64,000 nt of DNA from Staphylococcus equorum. Its GTDB lineage: Bacteria > Bacillota > Bacilli > Staphylococcales > Staphylococcaceae. The position numbers and the translations under genes are program-made. Position 1 is the stretch's first letter. Each line of letters opens with the position of its first letter. The notes under the pieces are model-generated. The model saw nothing but the letters and a program-made list of their open reading frames with translations. It searched no databases and was not told the DNA's origin. Shown here piece after piece: positions 23,481 to 36,114 of this stretch. The stretch is taken from the NCBI RefSeq assembly GCF_001747895.1, contig NZ_LNNB01000009.1, positions 682,001 through 746,000 of the forward strand, in the 5' to 3' direction.

Positions 23481-24077
23481 CTATTCACCTTGGTATTCCA
23501 TATTTTCTATGTGATCTGTTATACTACCAGCTACTTCTATATTATCTGGAGTACATAAGAATATATCTGATCCTACGCGTTGAATGTCTCCACCGATTGC
23601 ATAAACTGTACCGCTTAAAAAGTCGATAATACGTTTAGCAGAAACTTTATCAATACGCTGTAAATTAACTAAAGTTGCGCGACGATTTTTGAGTTCGTCT
23701 GCAATATCTTGAGTATCTGAAAAAACACGTGGTTCAAATAAACACATTTTAGAACTTTCTTCTGTAAAACCGAATTGATCTTGTTCTTGATTATTCATAT
23801 TCACAACGTTCCTTGCATTATTTTTTGATGAAGTGTTATTCATTTGATACTTCCTTTCACCTGAGGATTGCTGTAATCTTGATGACTGCTTTTTGGGAAC
23901 GGATTGTATGGATCTTTGTCGCTCTGTATTTTCATTATTTTTATATTCATTGAAATTCGTTTGAGACTGCGCTTGTTGCTTGTTTTGTTGTCTACCTTGT
24001 TCTTCTTCTGGTGCTTCTAATTCGTCATCTTCTTCTTCAACCACGAAAAATCCACTAAATAAATCTTTTAAAGCCAC
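23481..24077 (-). CDS. sepF: SepF, FtsZ membrane anchor / septum protein
   Basis: From GTG 24077 it is 198 residues, starting [26 protein letters not shown] lies 8 bases before this GTG, whereas the GTG three codons upstream (24086) almost touches it; the longer form remains possible. The N-terminal amphipathic helix is followed by an acidic, Gln/Asn-rich linker (about 20-105) and the SepF core (about 110-198: [20 protein letters not shown] and [11 protein letters not shown]). SepF tethers and bundles FtsZ. Confidence 0.9.
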   Translation of the reverse strand: MALKDLFSGFFVVEEEDDELEAPEEEQGRQQNKQQAQSQTNFNEYKNNENTERQRSIQSVPKKQSSRLQQSSGERKYQMNNTSSKNNARNVVNMNNQEQDQFGFTEESSKMCLFEPRVFSDTQDIADELKNRRATLVNLQRIDKVSAKRIIDFLSGTVYAIGGDIQRVGSDIFLCTPDNIEVAGSITDHIENMEYQGE

Positions 24078-24082
24078 GGGGC

Positions 24083-24757
24083 TCACTCCTCTTTTCCTAC
24101 AAGTTTAGTCCCAATTCTCACAAATGACGCACCTTCTTCAGCAGCTAAATGGAAATCATTACTCATTCCCATCGATAACTCAGTACATGGTGCATAATTT
24201 AAATTGAGCGCTTTAATCTCATCTCTTTTATTCTTTAATGATTGAAATAAGCTTTTTATATATGACTCGTCATCAGTTAATGGAGCCATAGTCATAAGAC
24301 CAACTACTTCTAAATTTTCATATTGTTCCAACGTTTCAATAAAAGTATTCACATCTTTCAATGCAACACCTTGTTTAGATTCTTCACCTGAAACATTTAC
24401 TTGAACAAAACACTTTATTTTGTGTTCCGCCCTTTTGTTAATTTCTTTTGCTAATTTAAGACGATCTAATGCATGAAAGTAATCAATTTCATTGATCACT
24501 TCTTTCACCTTTCTTGTCTGTAACGAACCAATAAAGTGCATTACAACATCATCAGGTAAAGCTTCTTTTTTAAGTTGAAATCCTTCTAAACGATTCTCAC
24601 CAAAATGTCTAATCCCCGCATTATAAGCATCATTAGCTCGGTCTATTGTAACATACTTTGTCACTGCAATCACGTTTGGTAACGTTGAAATATTACCTTT
24701 TTCGGAGTATGTTTTTAATTGTTTTTCAATTTGTTCTAAATTCTGTTGTACGTTCAA
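24083..24757 (-). CDS. ylmE: YggS/YlmE, PLP-homeostasis protein (PROSC family)
   Basis: From TTG 24757 it is about 224 residues, beginning with the TTG then [25 protein letters not shown] six bases upstream supports this TTG rather than the ATG six codons earlier. The pyridoxal-phosphate lysine lies in VIAVTKYV (about residue 32). Conserved blocks [22 protein letters not shown] and [17 protein letters not shown] are intact. The protein binds PLP without known catalysis and buffers vitamin B6 and amino acid pools. Confidence 0.92.
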   Translation of the reverse strand: MNVQQNLEQIEKQLKTYSEKGNISTLPNVIAVTKYVTIDRANDAYNAGIRHFGENRLEGFQLKKEALPDDVVMHFIGSLQTRKVKEVINEIDYFHALDRLKLAKEINKRAEHKIKCFVQVNVSGEESKQGVALKDVNTFIETLEQYENLEVVGLMTMAPLTDDESYIKSLFQSLKNKRDEIKALNLNYAPCTELSMGMSNDFHLAAEEGASFVRIGTKLVGKEE

Positions 24758-24774
24758 ATCTCTACACCTCTTCA

Positions 24775-25563
24775 TTATTGACCGATAAATGCTAACATAC
24801 GGCCAGTATTCCCTTTCTCTACTCTATATGAGAAAAATAAGGATAAATCTTCAGATGTCGCATAGTTGGTAATATAAATATTATCTTTAGGAACACCTGC
24901 ATTTTCAAGTAATAAAGCATTTGCACGTTTTAAATCAATGCCATGTCTGTCATTGGCTCTTGTCTTAATGTATTCATTCATATCTATCGGTAATGATTCA
25001 AATTTTGCTTTAATATCATCATTAATTTCATAAGTTGTAGAAGTTGCAGGTCCAATAACGATATTCAAATCATTTAAATTAAAATCGATATAGCGGATGA
25101 CTTCATTCACAATTTGACCGACAGTGCCCCTCCAACCAGCATGTGCTAAAGCGATGTAATGATGTTTTTCGCTATAAAAATATATAGGTACACAGTCCGC
25201 ATAACACATTGTAAGCAGAAGATCAGATTCATACGTATATAATGCATCTACACCATGTAAAGCATCCGTTAAAATATCAATATTCGTACCTCTATCTTTA
25301 GCTGTCACCTCTACAACTTTATTTTCATGCGTTTGTATAGGAAATACCCACTGTTCTCTCGGGTATTGAATTACAGCTGCAAGCTCTTCTTGGTGTTGTG
25401 TAACGTGCTGTGGATCATCGTTAATATATCTAGCCATATTAAAAGCTGATTTGGGATAGGGACTCAAACCTTCTTCTCTTGTTGTTATACCCAATTTTAC
25501 ATTATTTAAATGGCTATCCTCATATTTCAATATATGATTATCTTTAATAAATTTATCATGCAT
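24775..25563 (-). CDS. ylmD: YlmD/YfiH, laccase-domain purine nucleoside-type protein
   Basis: From ATG 25563 it is 262 residues, starting [23 protein letters not shown] lies 8 bases upstream and decides this start. The metal-binding residues of the DUF152 family are seen: [10 protein letters not shown] (about 121-130) and [15 protein letters not shown] (about 142-156). Members in other bacteria are purine nucleoside phosphorylase/adenosine deaminase-type enzymes; the older name is polyphenol oxidase. It lies between ftsZ and ylmE, as in S. aureus. Confidence 0.88.
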   Translation of the reverse strand: MHDKFIKDNHILKYEDSHLNNVKLGITTREEGLSPYPKSAFNMARYINDDPQHVTQHQEELAAVIQYPREQWVFPIQTHENKVVEVTAKDRGTNIDILTDALHGVDALYTYESDLLLTMCYADCVPIYFYSEKHHYIALAHAGWRGTVGQIVNEVIRYIDFNLNDLNIVIGPATSTTYEINDDIKAKFESLPIDMNEYIKTRANDRHGIDLKRANALLLENAGVPKDNIYITNYATSEDLSLFFSYRVEKGNTGRMLAFIGQ

Positions 25564-25695
25564 ACTATGACCCTCCATTAATTAAAACTGCAATTTCTCG
25601 CTATGACTTCTTATAGGAGACCCGCGACAATAATTTATTCTAAAATCTCAGACAAATATATGATTAAGTTATACTCATAGATAGCAATAAAATTC

Positions 25696-25727
25696 AAAAA
25701 AGTCATCAGATCTTTGGACCTGATGAC
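25696..25727 (-). terminator. Terminator of the dcw operon after ftsZ
   Basis: Minus strand GTCATCAG pairs with CTGATGAC around a 10-base loop, followed by TTTTTT. It separates ftsZ from ylmD. Confidence 0.85.
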
Positions 25728-25796
25728 ATCATTGTATTTATTATTGACTACTTTAAGCTTTAAGCCCTATGTACACAAGGCGAGCTAGTTCGAAAA

Positions 25797-26969
25797 TTAA
25801 CGTCTAGTTCTTCTTGAACGTCTTTCTTCTCTATTTCTGATAAAGCTTGGAATGTCATCTTCATTTGTAGTATGACTTCTGCCTTCACTAGCACTTTCTG
25901 ATGGTTGAGAAGTATTTGCTGTATTTGATGCAAATGTATCTTCTTTTGTGCTGTTACTACTTGTTGCACTTGTACCGAAACCAGTATTTGAAGCTTTACG
26001 TGCTTGTGATGAAGGTTTATCTTCAAATCCAGTAGCGATAACTGTAACTACAATTTCGTCTTGTAATTCTGGATTAATTACAGTGCCGAAAATCATATTT
26101 ACATCTTCATCTGCTGCATCTTGTACGATATCAGCTGATTCTTGTGCTTCGAAAAGTGATAATGACTCTCCACCAGTGATGTTCATAAGTACACCCTGTG
26201 CACCAACGATTGAAGTTTCTAATAATGGTGACGAAATCGCCTTTTTAGCTGCTTCTACTGCGCGGTTTTCGCCAGAAGAAACGCCGATACCCATTAATGC
26301 TGAACCTTGGTTAGACATGATTGTTTTCACATCTGCAAAGTCAAGGTTTACTTCACCTGATACTGCGATTAAATCAGAAATACCTTGAACACCTTGACGT
26401 AATACGTTGTCGGCTTCTTTAAATGCTTCCATCATTGGTGTTGATTTATCAACGATATCCAATAATCTGTCGTTAGGAATAACAATTAATGTATCTACAG
26501 CCGCTTTCATTGCTTCTACACCAGCTGCTGCTTGTGTTTGACGCTTACGACCTTCAAAACCAAACGGACGTGTAACGACACCTACTGTTAATGCTCCCAT
26601 TTCTTTAGCAATTTTTGCTACGACTGGTGCAGCACCAGTACCAGTACCGCCACCCATACCAGCAGTTACGAATACCATATCTGCGCCTTGGATAGCATCT
26701 TCGATCTGTTCACGAGATTCTTCTGCAGCTTTTTTACCAATGTCTGGGTTCGCTCCAGCGCCTAGACCACGTGTTAATTTTTCACCAATTTGGATTTTAG
26801 CTTCAGCTTTAGACAGGTTTAAAGCTTGTCCATCCGTATTGATTGAAATAAATTCAACATTATTCATACCATGGTCAATCATACGGTTTACAGCGTTGTT
26901 ACCGCCGCCCCCTACACCGATGACTTTCAACGTCGCTAAATGATTAAATCCTTGTTCAAATTCTAACAT
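25797..26969 (-). CDS. ftsZ: Cell division GTPase FtsZ
   Basis: A 390-residue tubulin homologue. It shows the N-terminal GTP-binding [13 protein letters not shown], the tubulin signature [19 protein letters not shown] (about 101-119), the T7 loop [11 protein letters not shown] (catalytic Asp) and, after a Ser/Thr/Asn-rich linker (about 318-370), the C-terminal peptide [20 protein letters not shown] that binds FtsA and SepF. Last gene of the dcw cluster; Shine-Dalgarno AGGAGG. Confidence 0.97.
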   Translation of the reverse strand: MLEFEQGFNHLATLKVIGVGGGGNNAVNRMIDHGMNNVEFISINTDGQALNLSKAEAKIQIGEKLTRGLGAGANPDIGKKAAEESREQIEDAIQGADMVFVTAGMGGGTGTGAAPVVAKIAKEMGALTVGVVTRPFGFEGRKRQTQAAAGVEAMKAAVDTLIVIPNDRLLDIVDKSTPMMEAFKEADNVLRQGVQGISDLIAVSGEVNLDFADVKTIMSNQGSALMGIGVSSGENRAVEAAKKAISSPLLETSIVGAQGVLMNITGGESLSLFEAQESADIVQDAADEDVNMIFGTVINPELQDEIVVTVIATGFEDKPSSQARKASNTGFGTSATSSNSTKEDTFASNTANTSQPSESASEGRSHTTNEDDIPSFIRNREERRSRRTRR

Positions 26970-26998
26970 TTATATTTCCTCCTAGTTTTAATGGCCAA

Positions 26999-28429
<1,431 letters not shown>

Positions 28430-28510
28430 TTATTCAAGTTCACACTATTAACAGTTTACAATACGTTTTGATGCTTGTGAACTATAAACACGTGTATTTG
28501 TCGAAATTTT

Positions 28511-29398
28511 TTAATTATTTTTGTCTGATTCTTTATTTATTTTGTTTAATGCACTTTGTAACTCGTCTTTTGCAGCATCTGTTTCTGTTGTTTGTTCGTC
28601 TACATTTTTGTCACTTGCTGATTTTGTTTCATTACCACCACCATAAGGAATAAATGATGCACCTACTGATAAATCAATATATCCTGACTTTTTCAATTCG
28701 CCTGATTCATCACGTTCTAACGATTGAGACATTTGCGGATAATATTTCATTTTATTAGCAATCGTATTGAGATTACCAAGAATTTGAATGTCATCAGATG
28801 TGAATAATTTGATTTGATTTTGTAAATTTTCTTGAGGATCATATTTAATTTCTGCAATCATACCTCTCACATTTGCTGGCATTTTTGCAAGTTCATTAAT
28901 AATTTTTTCTTTCTCCTCTTTTTCAAATCCTACTAATATGGGTCCATCATCCGTTGCATTACCATCATAGTTTTTCAATTCTGTACCATTTTCTAGAATA
29001 GGCACATAATTATCTTTCTTTTTCGTCATTCCAACAATTTGATTTTCAGTGACTTCAACCGTTAATTTGTTAGGCATTTGTTTCGTGATTTTCGCGCTTT
29101 TTATCAATTTGTTGTCTTTTAATTTATCCGTCGCTTTTGAAGTGCTATATGTGTACATTCTGGAGTTGTCTTTAACGTCAATCGCTTTATTGATTGCACT
29201 TTTGGAAACATTATCATTGCCTTTTATTTCCACACTGCTTATCTTACTTAAAGGCGTGAACATATATATAAGAATCAAAATGATAATAAATAACAATACA
29301 CCAAATACTGAATATTGAATTTGCTTTTGTCGTTTTCGACGTTTTGCTCGTTTTTCTTTTAAGTATTCAGAGTCAAATTCACTTACTTTATTAGTCAT
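28511..29398 (-). CDS. divIB: Cell division protein DivIB/FtsQ
   Basis: A 295-residue bitopic protein. A basic N-terminal tail (about 30 residues) is followed by one membrane helix (about 28-49), the POTRA domain (about 52-122, ISSVEIKGNDNVSKSAINKA) and the beta domain (about 130-250). The acidic C-terminal tail (NVDEQTTETDAAKDELQ) is disordered. It acts with FtsL and DivIC in the septal synthase complex. It is clearly shorter than the roughly 440-residue S. aureus protein, mainly because the cytoplasmic N-terminal part is short. Confidence 0.93.
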   Translation of the reverse strand: MTNKVSEFDSEYLKEKRAKRRKRQKQIQYSVFGVLLFIIILILIYMFTPLSKISSVEIKGNDNVSKSAINKAIDVKDNSRMYTYSTSKATDKLKDNKLIKSAKITKQMPNKLTVEVTENQIVGMTKKKDNYVPILENGTELKNYDGNATDDGPILVGFEKEEKEKIINELAKMPANVRGMIAEIKYDPQENLQNQIKLFTSDDIQILGNLNTIANKMKYYPQMSQSLERDESGELKKSGYIDLSVGASFIPYGGGNETKSASDKNVDEQTTETDAAKDELQSALNKINKESDKNN

Positions 29399-29413
29399 TC
29401 ATTTTCACACCCT

Positions 29414-30763
29414 TTAAAAAGAAGGTAAGTGCGCTTGGAAACTTTTTATAAATTTATTTCCACGCTCTTCAAAAGTATTGTATTGATCCCAACTTGCACA
29501 GGCCGGTGATAAAAGTACAACGTCATTTGGTTCTATAGCGTCTTGTATTTTATCGACTGCATCTTGTACGTCAGTCGCCGTTATTACGTATTTGCCCTGA
29601 CTTTCACCTAGCTTCACAAATTTACTTTGCGTTTCTCCAAATGCGACCATCACCTTGACGTTTTTCATATAAGGAATAAGTTCATCAAAGTCGTTACCAC
29701 GATCTAAACCACCACATAACCAAATAATTGATTGATCAAATGAATTTAATGCAAATTGTGTTGCAAGTGTATTGGTTGCTTTTGAATCATTGTAATATTT
29801 ATTCGTTTTGTTCGAGCCGATATATTGTAATCTATGTTCAATACCAGAGAATGTTGTAAGACTATCAATGATTGCTCTTACTGATACACCAGCTAAAAGT
29901 GCAGCTAAAGTCGCAGCAAGTATATTTTCTAAATTATGTTCACCCGGTAAAACTAAATCATCTTTATGAATGATTCTAAATCCTTTGAACACAATAAAAC
30001 CATCTTTTACATAAATACCATCAACTTCTTGTTGTGTAGAAAAGTAATAGGTTTTGGCACTTAATGATTCCGACTCAATTAAATGACGCTGGTGATAATT
30101 ACAGATTAAATAATCGTCCTCAGTTTGATTTTTATAAATTTCTTTTTTAGCATTTTGATAGTTCTCTAATGATTCATGATAATCAAGATGTGCCGAGTAT
30201 ATATTTGTGATAATAGCAATATGCGGCTTGTATCGATCTATACCAAGTAGTTGGAATGAAGATAGTTCCGTAACTAAATAATCACTTGCTGTGACCTCTT
30301 GAGCTACTTTAGAAGCAACATATCCAATATTCCCTGATACTTTACCTGTTACTCTACTTTTTTGAAACATATCGCCAATTAATGACGTTACTGTAGTTTT
30401 ACCATTTGTACCTGTGACACCAATAATAGGTGCTTCTGATATCAAATAACTCAATTCAACTTCTGTTAAGATTTTCAAGCCTTTTTCTACAGCTGCTTCA
30501 AGTAAAGGTACAGTATAGGGTATTCCAGGATTTTTAACTATAATAGGATTGCTATCAAGTAAAGACAGCGGATGTTCTCCACCAATGACTTTAACCCCTC
30601 TATTTTCTAAGTCTTTCGCATGTGAGTCTTGGCTTAAATCTTTGCCATCATTAACTATGACATTCGCGCCCAACTTATTTAACAACTTAGCTGCTTCATA
30701 ACCACTTTTTGCTAAACCAATTACTAATACATTTTTATTTTCTAACCCTGTATATTTCAGCAA
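29414..30763 (-). CDS. murD: UDP-MurNAc-L-alanine:D-glutamate ligase
   Basis: A 449-residue Mur ligase adding D-Glu to the peptidoglycan precursor in the cytoplasm. It shows an N-terminal Rossmann-like domain ([18 protein letters not shown]), the ATP loop [20 protein letters not shown] (about 112-131), the central [20 protein letters not shown] and a C-terminal domain with [16 protein letters not shown] start with GGAGTG nine bases upstream. It directly follows mraY. Confidence 0.96.
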   Translation of the reverse strand: MLKYTGLENKNVLVIGLAKSGYEAAKLLNKLGANVIVNDGKDLSQDSHAKDLENRGVKVIGGEHPLSLLDSNPIIVKNPGIPYTVPLLEAAVEKGLKILTEVELSYLISEAPIIGVTGTNGKTTVTSLIGDMFQKSRVTGKVSGNIGYVASKVAQEVTASDYLVTELSSFQLLGIDRYKPHIAIITNIYSAHLDYHESLENYQNAKKEIYKNQTEDDYLICNYHQRHLIESESLSAKTYYFSTQQEVDGIYVKDGFIVFKGFRIIHKDDLVLPGEHNLENILAATLAALLAGVSVRAIIDSLTTFSGIEHRLQYIGSNKTNKYYNDSKATNTLATQFALNSFDQSIIWLCGGLDRGNDFDELIPYMKNVKVMVAFGETQSKFVKLGESQGKYVITATDVQDAVDKIQDAIEPNDVVLLSPACASWDQYNTFEERGNKFIKSFQAHLPSF

Positions 30764-30764
30764 T

Positions 30765-31730
30765 TTAATTCACTCCAATCCATAGGCCAATTAGTCCTGA
30801 AATCAAGCCTACTGTCCAAAATACCGTAACAACTTTCTTCTCATTCCAACCAACTAATTCGAAATGGTGATGTAATGGTGACATTTTGAAAATTCGTTTG
30901 CCTGTTAATTTATAAGATGTAACTTGAATAATTACTGATAAAGTTTCTGCAACAAACACAAAACCAATAAAAATGAGTGATAATTCTTGGTTTAGCATAA
31001 TTGAAATTGTGGCAAATATACCACCTAATGCCAAACTACCTGTATCTCCCATAAACACTTTAGCTGGGTTTAAATTGAATGGTAAGAACCCAACTAATGC
31101 AAAAATCATAATAATACAGAACAGACCGATAGATGTAGCACCTTGGAAATAAGCCATAATTGCATACATAACAAATCCAATTATAGATAAACCGGTTGCG
31201 AGTCCGTCTAAACCATCTGTTAAATTCACTGCGTTAGAGAACCCTACTTGCCAAAACACAATAAATAATACATATGCAATGGATAGTGGTATTTCTGTAT
31301 TCGTAAATGGAATATGTATTCCTGTAGAAAAATCAGTTAAATTAAACGCTTGGCTCAAAATGAAGAAGATGACTGCTATCGCAATCTGTGCTAAGAATTT
31401 TTGTTTACTTGTTAATCCTTCATTGTTCTTTTTCACAACAATGATGTAATCATCTATGAAACCGATTAAGCCAAACCCTATTGTTACAAATAATAGTAAA
31501 ATTATTGGGTTAGGATTTTCCATAAAAATAATTGCAAGTATCGAAGTTACAATGATACTAATCAGGAAAGTAAGTCCACCCATTGTAGGTGTGCCTGTCT
31601 TTTTCATATGACTTTGTGGGCCCTCTTCCCTGATACTTTGCCCAAATTTCATTCTTTTTAACGTTGGTATCAATACTGGGACTAATATAAAAGTGATTAA
31701 AAGTGCAATAATTGCGAGTAAATAAACCAT
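30765..31730 (-). CDS. mraY: Phospho-MurNAc-pentapeptide translocase
   Basis: A 321-residue membrane enzyme with about ten helices. The family motifs are GTPTMGGL (about 46-53), [17 protein letters not shown] (about 89-105), [13 protein letters not shown] (about 166-178) and [14 protein letters not shown] (about 282-295). It transfers phospho-MurNAc-pentapeptide to undecaprenyl phosphate, forming lipid I. AAAGGAG lies before the ATG. Confidence 0.97.
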   Translation of the reverse strand: MVYLLAIIALLITFILVPVLIPTLKRMKFGQSIREEGPQSHMKKTGTPTMGGLTFLISIIVTSILAIIFMENPNPIILLLFVTIGFGLIGFIDDYIIVVKKNNEGLTSKQKFLAQIAIAVIFFILSQAFNLTDFSTGIHIPFTNTEIPLSIAYVLFIVFWQVGFSNAVNLTDGLDGLATGLSIIGFVMYAIMAYFQGATSIGLFCIIMIFALVGFLPFNLNPAKVFMGDTGSLALGGIFATISIMLNQELSLIFIGFVFVAETLSVIIQVTSYKLTGKRIFKMSPLHHHFELVGWNEKKVVTVFWTVGLISGLIGLWIGVN

Positions 31731-31936
31731 ATTATGCTCCTTTATATATTTAATTGGATTATTTCTTAGTGCTAAGTGGCTACAATATGTATAGAGGTAA
31801 GTAGCTTTACCAGTTATTTAATTAACGTCATACGCTACTAAATACTGACAAGCTACTATTTTTGAATACCTCATAATCATGAAACAAATATTCTAACATG
31901 AGTTAAAATTGAAATCAGAAGTTGTGCTAAATAAAT

Positions 31937-34177
31937 TTATTCTTTATCTTCTTTGTTTTCTTCATTGTCTTTAGATTTTGATTCGTCATCAGCTGTTTCT
32001 CCATTTATTTCTTCAGAAGACAACGTTACTTCTATCTTATCTTTTTTACTTATCTTTTGACCTTCTGTTATAGATTGCTCAGAAACAAATCCGCTACCTT
32101 TGGTAGTTACTTTTGTATTCGTGAGCTTTTCAAATGCAATGACTTCTTCTTTAGTCCAACCGGACATATTTGGCATCGTAACATCGCCATCAGTCAATAA
32201 TAGCACTCTACTATTAGGCAATACCTCTTTATCTGCAGTAACAGATTGTTTTGTGATTTTCTCACCGTCACCTATAACGATAGGTTCTAGAGATTTACTA
32301 TTCACTTTGTCTTGTGCTTTTTGTGTTTCTTGACCTTCAACATCTGGCACTTTGCTGTATTTCACATCTGATTTGTCTTTCGAATTTTTATCACCGACAT
32401 TCAGATATTTCAACGTGTTCTCCATAATTGGTTTAAAGGCCTTACTTACACCACTTTCATATGCTTCTTGATCATTTTTCTGAGCTAAACTCATACCAGC
32501 ATAAACAACAACTTCAGGGTCATCTTTTGGTGCATCACCGATAAAGCTTACGAAATATGGATTTTCACCCTCTACGTATCCACCATTATCTGAATCTGCT
32601 ACTTGTGCTGTTCCGGTTTTACCTTCTATTTCATAACCATCGATTTTATAGTTTTTAGCATTACTGTCTTCGCTGTTAACAACCTTATCCATTTCAGTAC
32701 GTACTTTTTTAGCCGTATCTTTTTTGATTGGTTTACCAGCGATTTCTTTTTCACCTTTGTAGAAAGTATCATTACTTACAGGATTAGATACACTATCTAT
32801 AAACCACGGTTTCAACATATTACCTTCATTATAGAACGCTGATTGCGCTTGTAACATTTGTACTGGTGTTACAGTCGTTGATTGACCAAATGCAGATGTT
32901 TTTTGTTGTGCTTCATTATCCCATGCGATATCACCAGTAGCTTCACCATCAAACATACCGTTCGTTGATTCACCGAATCCAAATTTTTCATACCATTCTT
33001 TCATCTTATCTGAGCCAACTAAATCTTGTAAATGCATCATTAGGGTGTTTGAAGAATATGTGAAACCAAGTGACATTGGTATCTCTCCCCAACCTACTTT
33101 GTTCCAGTCGGAAATTTTCGATCCCATGACTTCTCTTGGTTCTGCCGTATATTTTTTATCTGGTTTAAATTCTCCTTCTTCAATTGCTGCCGCTAAACCA
33201 AAGTTTTTAAATGTGGAACCTGGTTCATACGTATTTTGATACAAATCATTCGCCCATTTTTTACCAAAATCTTCGCCAGTTTCTGGGTTGAACGTAGGTC
33301 GTTGACTGTATGCAAGAATTTCACCTGAATCTGCATCCATGACTACAGCAAATAAATCTTTCGGTTTATAATGCTCAACCATTCCATCTAGTGCTTCTTC
33401 AACAAAGACTTGAATGTTGGAATCTATAGTTAAATGGACATCATCACCGCGTTGTGGTGTTTTCTCTTTTTTTGTATTTGGCGCAATGTAGCCCCAAATA
33501 TCATGAATGTAAGATAACGCACCTTTTTGTCCTGATAAATAACTATCGAATATCTTTTCAACGCCCATAGCACCATTTAATTCCCCAGTATCAGGGTCTT
33601 TTTGTGCTATGCCAATAAGATGTGACGCAAAGTTACCATTAGGATAGAAACGTTCAGTTTCTGGATAGAGCGTGACACCAGGTAGATTCATTTTCTCTAT
33701 CTTTTCTTTTTCTTGATAGGTTAAATCAGAACCTTTTTGTCCAAATTCAACTTGAAATGCTTTCTTATTATCCAGCCTTTTTTCAATATCTTCCTCAGAC
33801 ATATCTATCACTGTCGCTAATTTCTTCGCAGTTTCTTTTTTGTCTGTAACATGTTTCGGCTTCTCGCTGCCTTCACTTGCTTTTTTATCAACAATAGCAA
33901 CGACTTTATATCTTTCTACGTCTTCTGCTAGTACTTTTCCATTACGATCATATATTTTTCCACGTTCAGGTTGCTCTTGGCTTTGGACTAAATATTTTTC
34001 GTTTGCCTTCATTATTAAATCTTCGCCGGAAGAGTGCCCTGTCAACATAATATATGAGTATCTTAAAACCAACGTAAAAAAGAGCAGTCCAAATCCGAGA
34101 ACGAGTAGGACTGCCCCTATTTTACTTTGTTTAATTAGAAAGTTCGGTTTTTTAAATCTAATTTTTCGCTTCGCCAT
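31937..34177 (-). CDS. pbp1: Penicillin-binding protein 1, septal class B transpeptidase with PASTA domains
   Basis: A 746-residue bitopic protein. A membrane helix (about 20-42) is followed by the PBP dimer domain (about 55-230) and the transpeptidase domain with SXXK in EPGSTFKNF (about residue 318), SXN in YSSNTLM and KTG in EGKTGTAQV. Two PASTA repeats follow (about 595-715: YSKVPDVEGQETQKAQDKVN and VTMPNMSGWTKEEV), then an acidic tail. It makes septal peptidoglycan with FtsW. It overlaps ftsL by 20 bases. Confidence 0.95.
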   Translation of the reverse strand: MAKRKIRFKKPNFLIKQSKIGAVLLVLGFGLLFFTLVLRYSYIMLTGHSSGEDLIMKANEKYLVQSQEQPERGKIYDRNGKVLAEDVERYKVVAIVDKKASEGSEKPKHVTDKKETAKKLATVIDMSEEDIEKRLDNKKAFQVEFGQKGSDLTYQEKEKIEKMNLPGVTLYPETERFYPNGNFASHLIGIAQKDPDTGELNGAMGVEKIFDSYLSGQKGALSYIHDIWGYIAPNTKKEKTPQRGDDVHLTIDSNIQVFVEEALDGMVEHYKPKDLFAVVMDADSGEILAYSQRPTFNPETGEDFGKKWANDLYQNTYEPGSTFKNFGLAAAIEEGEFKPDKKYTAEPREVMGSKISDWNKVGWGEIPMSLGFTYSSNTLMMHLQDLVGSDKMKEWYEKFGFGESTNGMFDGEATGDIAWDNEAQQKTSAFGQSTTVTPVQMLQAQSAFYNEGNMLKPWFIDSVSNPVSNDTFYKGEKEIAGKPIKKDTAKKVRTEMDKVVNSEDSNAKNYKIDGYEIEGKTGTAQVADSDNGGYVEGENPYFVSFIGDAPKDDPEVVVYAGMSLAQKNDQEAYESGVSKAFKPIMENTLKYLNVGDKNSKDKSDVKYSKVPDVEGQETQKAQDKVNSKSLEPIVIGDGEKITKQSVTADKEVLPNSRVLLLTDGDVTMPNMSGWTKEEVIAFEKLTNTKVTTKGSGFVSEQSITEGQKISKKDKIEVTLSSEEINGETADDESKSKDNEENKEDKE

Positions 34178-34568
34178 TATTACGCACTACCTTTACATTG
34201 TCGTTCTTAAGGCTCATTCCTTCGTCTTTTGCCTTATCGTAAATGCGTTCATATGAAGAGTTCTTTTTAATTTCAGATTCTATTGCGCTGTTTTCACTTG
34301 ATTGTTGTTCGATTTTAGTATCTAAATCTGCAATTTTCCCTCGAGTATCATACGCATCCATTTTTAAAGATAGCATATAAATACTTATTAAAGCAATTAC
34401 TGTTATAAGTCCTATGTATAACATTTTCTCAAACTTTGTAAGTTGAACTACTACTTTGCGTTTTACGGTTTTGGTTTTAGGTTGCGTTTTAGGTTGTTTC
34501 CTCGGTTGTGATTCGGGAATCTGTTGTTCTGATCCATTATAAGGTTGATAAATCTTCTCTACTGCCAC
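34158..34568 (-). CDS. ftsL: Cell division protein FtsL
   Basis: A 136-residue bitopic protein. A basic cytoplasmic part (about 20-45, QPRKQPKTQPKTKTVKRKVV) is followed by one helix (about 50-70, LYIGLITVIALISIYML) and an extracellular coiled coil (about 80-125). Position between rsmH and pbp1 is diagnostic, as the sequence itself is poorly conserved in the family. Confidence 0.92.
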   Translation of the reverse strand: MAVEKIYQPYNGSEQQIPESQPRKQPKTQPKTKTVKRKVVVQLTKFEKMLYIGLITVIALISIYMLSLKMDAYDTRGKIADLDTKIEQQSSENSAIESEIKKNSSYERIYDKAKDEGMSLKNDNVKVVRNNGEAKN

Positions 34569-34582
34569 TCATCATTCACTCC

Positions 34583-35518
34583 TTATTTCAATATTTCTGC
34601 AACACGTAACTTCGCACTACGCGCACGGTTATTTGTATCTAGATCTTCTTCAGCAGCGGTAATGGGTTTACGGTTAACGCGTTTCAATTTAGGCGTGTAC
34701 GCTTCAGGTATGACTGGCAATCCCCGTGGAACATCTGGACCTTTTTCATATTCTTGAAACATCTGTTTGCATAATCTATCTTCCAATGAATGGAAAGTTA
34801 TGACTGAAATTCTACCATCAATTTTTACTGCACCTATCGCTTGTTCTAGTGAATCTTCGAATGAAGATAATTCATCATTCACTGCAATTCTAATTGCTTG
34901 GAAAATCCTTTTTGCAGGATGTCCGCCTTTTCGCCTAGCTTTTGCAGGTATACCTTCTTTTATTACATCAACGAGTTCTAACGTTGTTTCGATTGGCTTT
35001 TGTTCTCTGTTCTGTTCTATACGACGCGCAATTTGTTTTGAAAATTTTTCTTCGCCATATCGATGAAAGATTCTGACTAATTTTTCAAATTGCCAATCAT
35101 TTACAACTTCATAAGCTGATAACGATTGTGTTTGATCCATTCGCATGTCTAATTTGGCATCGTTATGATAACTAAACCCACGTTCAGGTACATCCAATTG
35201 CGGACTGGACACACCTAAGTCGTAGTAGATGCCGTCTACTTTTTCAATATTCAAATCATTTAAAATTTCAGTTAATTCTCTAAAGTTGCTATGGACAAAG
35301 GTCACTTTATGTAAGTGTTCTTTCAAAACTTCTTTAGCATTTTCAATCGCTGTTGTATCTTGGTCGATTGCTATAAGCCTACCTTCGTCACCCAATTGAT
35401 TTAATAAATAGAGGGCATGCCCTGCGCCACCTAATGTACAGTCGACATAGACACCATCTTCTTTAATATTTAAATAATCAATGGTTTCTTTAAGCATAAC
35501 GCTGACATGATGAAACAA
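34583..35518 (-). CDS. rsmH: 16S rRNA (cytosine-1402-N4) methyltransferase
   Basis: A 311-residue SAM-dependent enzyme with N-terminal [16 protein letters not shown], the SAM loop [15 protein letters not shown] (about 25-39), the [10 protein letters not shown] motif (about 101-110) and [13 protein letters not shown] near residue 240. It modifies C1402 of 16S rRNA. TTG start with AGGAGG eight bases upstream. Second gene of the dcw cluster. Confidence 0.96.
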   Translation of the reverse strand: MFHHVSVMLKETIDYLNIKEDGVYVDCTLGGAGHALYLLNQLGDEGRLIAIDQDTTAIENAKEVLKEHLHKVTFVHSNFRELTEILNDLNIEKVDGIYYDLGVSSPQLDVPERGFSYHNDAKLDMRMDQTQSLSAYEVVNDWQFEKLVRIFHRYGEEKFSKQIARRIEQNREQKPIETTLELVDVIKEGIPAKARRKGGHPAKRIFQAIRIAVNDELSSFEDSLEQAIGAVKIDGRISVITFHSLEDRLCKQMFQEYEKGPDVPRGLPVIPEAYTPKLKRVNRKPITAAEEDLDTNNRARSAKLRVAEILK

Positions 35519-35533
35519 ATTTAACTCCTCCTA

Positions 35534-35965
35534 TTAAAAATCAAAATCAATCAGGTCTTCAGCAATATCTTCGAAACTATCTTCAGATTCTTCATAGAAA
35601 CTGTTCCAAGTTCCTCTATCCCAAATTTCAATACGATTTGAGACACCTATTACTGTACATTCTTTGCTTAAGTTAGCGTATTGTCGCAAGTTTTGCGGAA
35701 TGTTAATACGCCCTTGTTTATCCAGCTCTACTTCTACGGCTCCCGAGAAGAACATACGCATAAATTTACGTGCGTCCTTTTTAGTCATTGGTAATGTCTT
35801 CATCTTCTCTTCGATAATTTGCCATTCTTCCAAAGTATAGCCAAACAAACATTTGTCGAGGCCTCGAGTGATTATAAAACGTTCATTTAAGTCATAGCGA
35901 AACTTGGAAGGCACTATCATACGTCCTTTTGTATCCAACTGATGCTCGTATTCTCCCATGAACAT
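35534..35965 (-). CDS. mraZ: MraZ transcriptional regulator
   Basis: A 143-residue protein with two SpoVT/AbrB-like modules: [20 protein letters not shown] (about 1-45) and [20 protein letters not shown] (about 75-115). It binds repeats upstream of dcw operons in several bacteria and is the first gene here. Shine-Dalgarno AGGTGA. Its own promoter region is 35966-36062. Confidence 0.95.
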   Translation of the reverse strand: MFMGEYEHQLDTKGRMIVPSKFRYDLNERFIITRGLDKCLFGYTLEEWQIIEEKMKTLPMTKKDARKFMRMFFSGAVEVELDKQGRINIPQNLRQYANLSKECTVIGVSNRIEIWDRGTWNSFYEESEDSFEDIAEDLIDFDF

Positions 35966-36062
35966 TTATAATCACCTCACCTTCTCATATATATAATTTA
36001 CCACATCTCACCACTATCCTCCACTAATTATACAAATATAACCATAATTTCTTATTCAACGT

Positions 36063-36101
36063 AAAAAAACACCCGATTCATCAAAAAGATGAATCGGGTG
36101 C
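36063..36101 (-). terminator. Terminator of bshC
   Basis: Minus strand CACCCGATTCATC pairs with GATGAATCGGGTG and ends in TTTTTTT. It isolates bshC from the mraZ promoter. Confidence 0.9.
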
Positions 36102-36114
36102 ACCCTTACTGTCT

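Noticed and set aside
25760..26026. Minus-strand frame overlapping the 3' end of ftsZ in another phase
   Set aside because: Low-complexity His/Gln/Val-rich translation of the ftsZ linker; no ribosome binding site and overlaps an essential gene.
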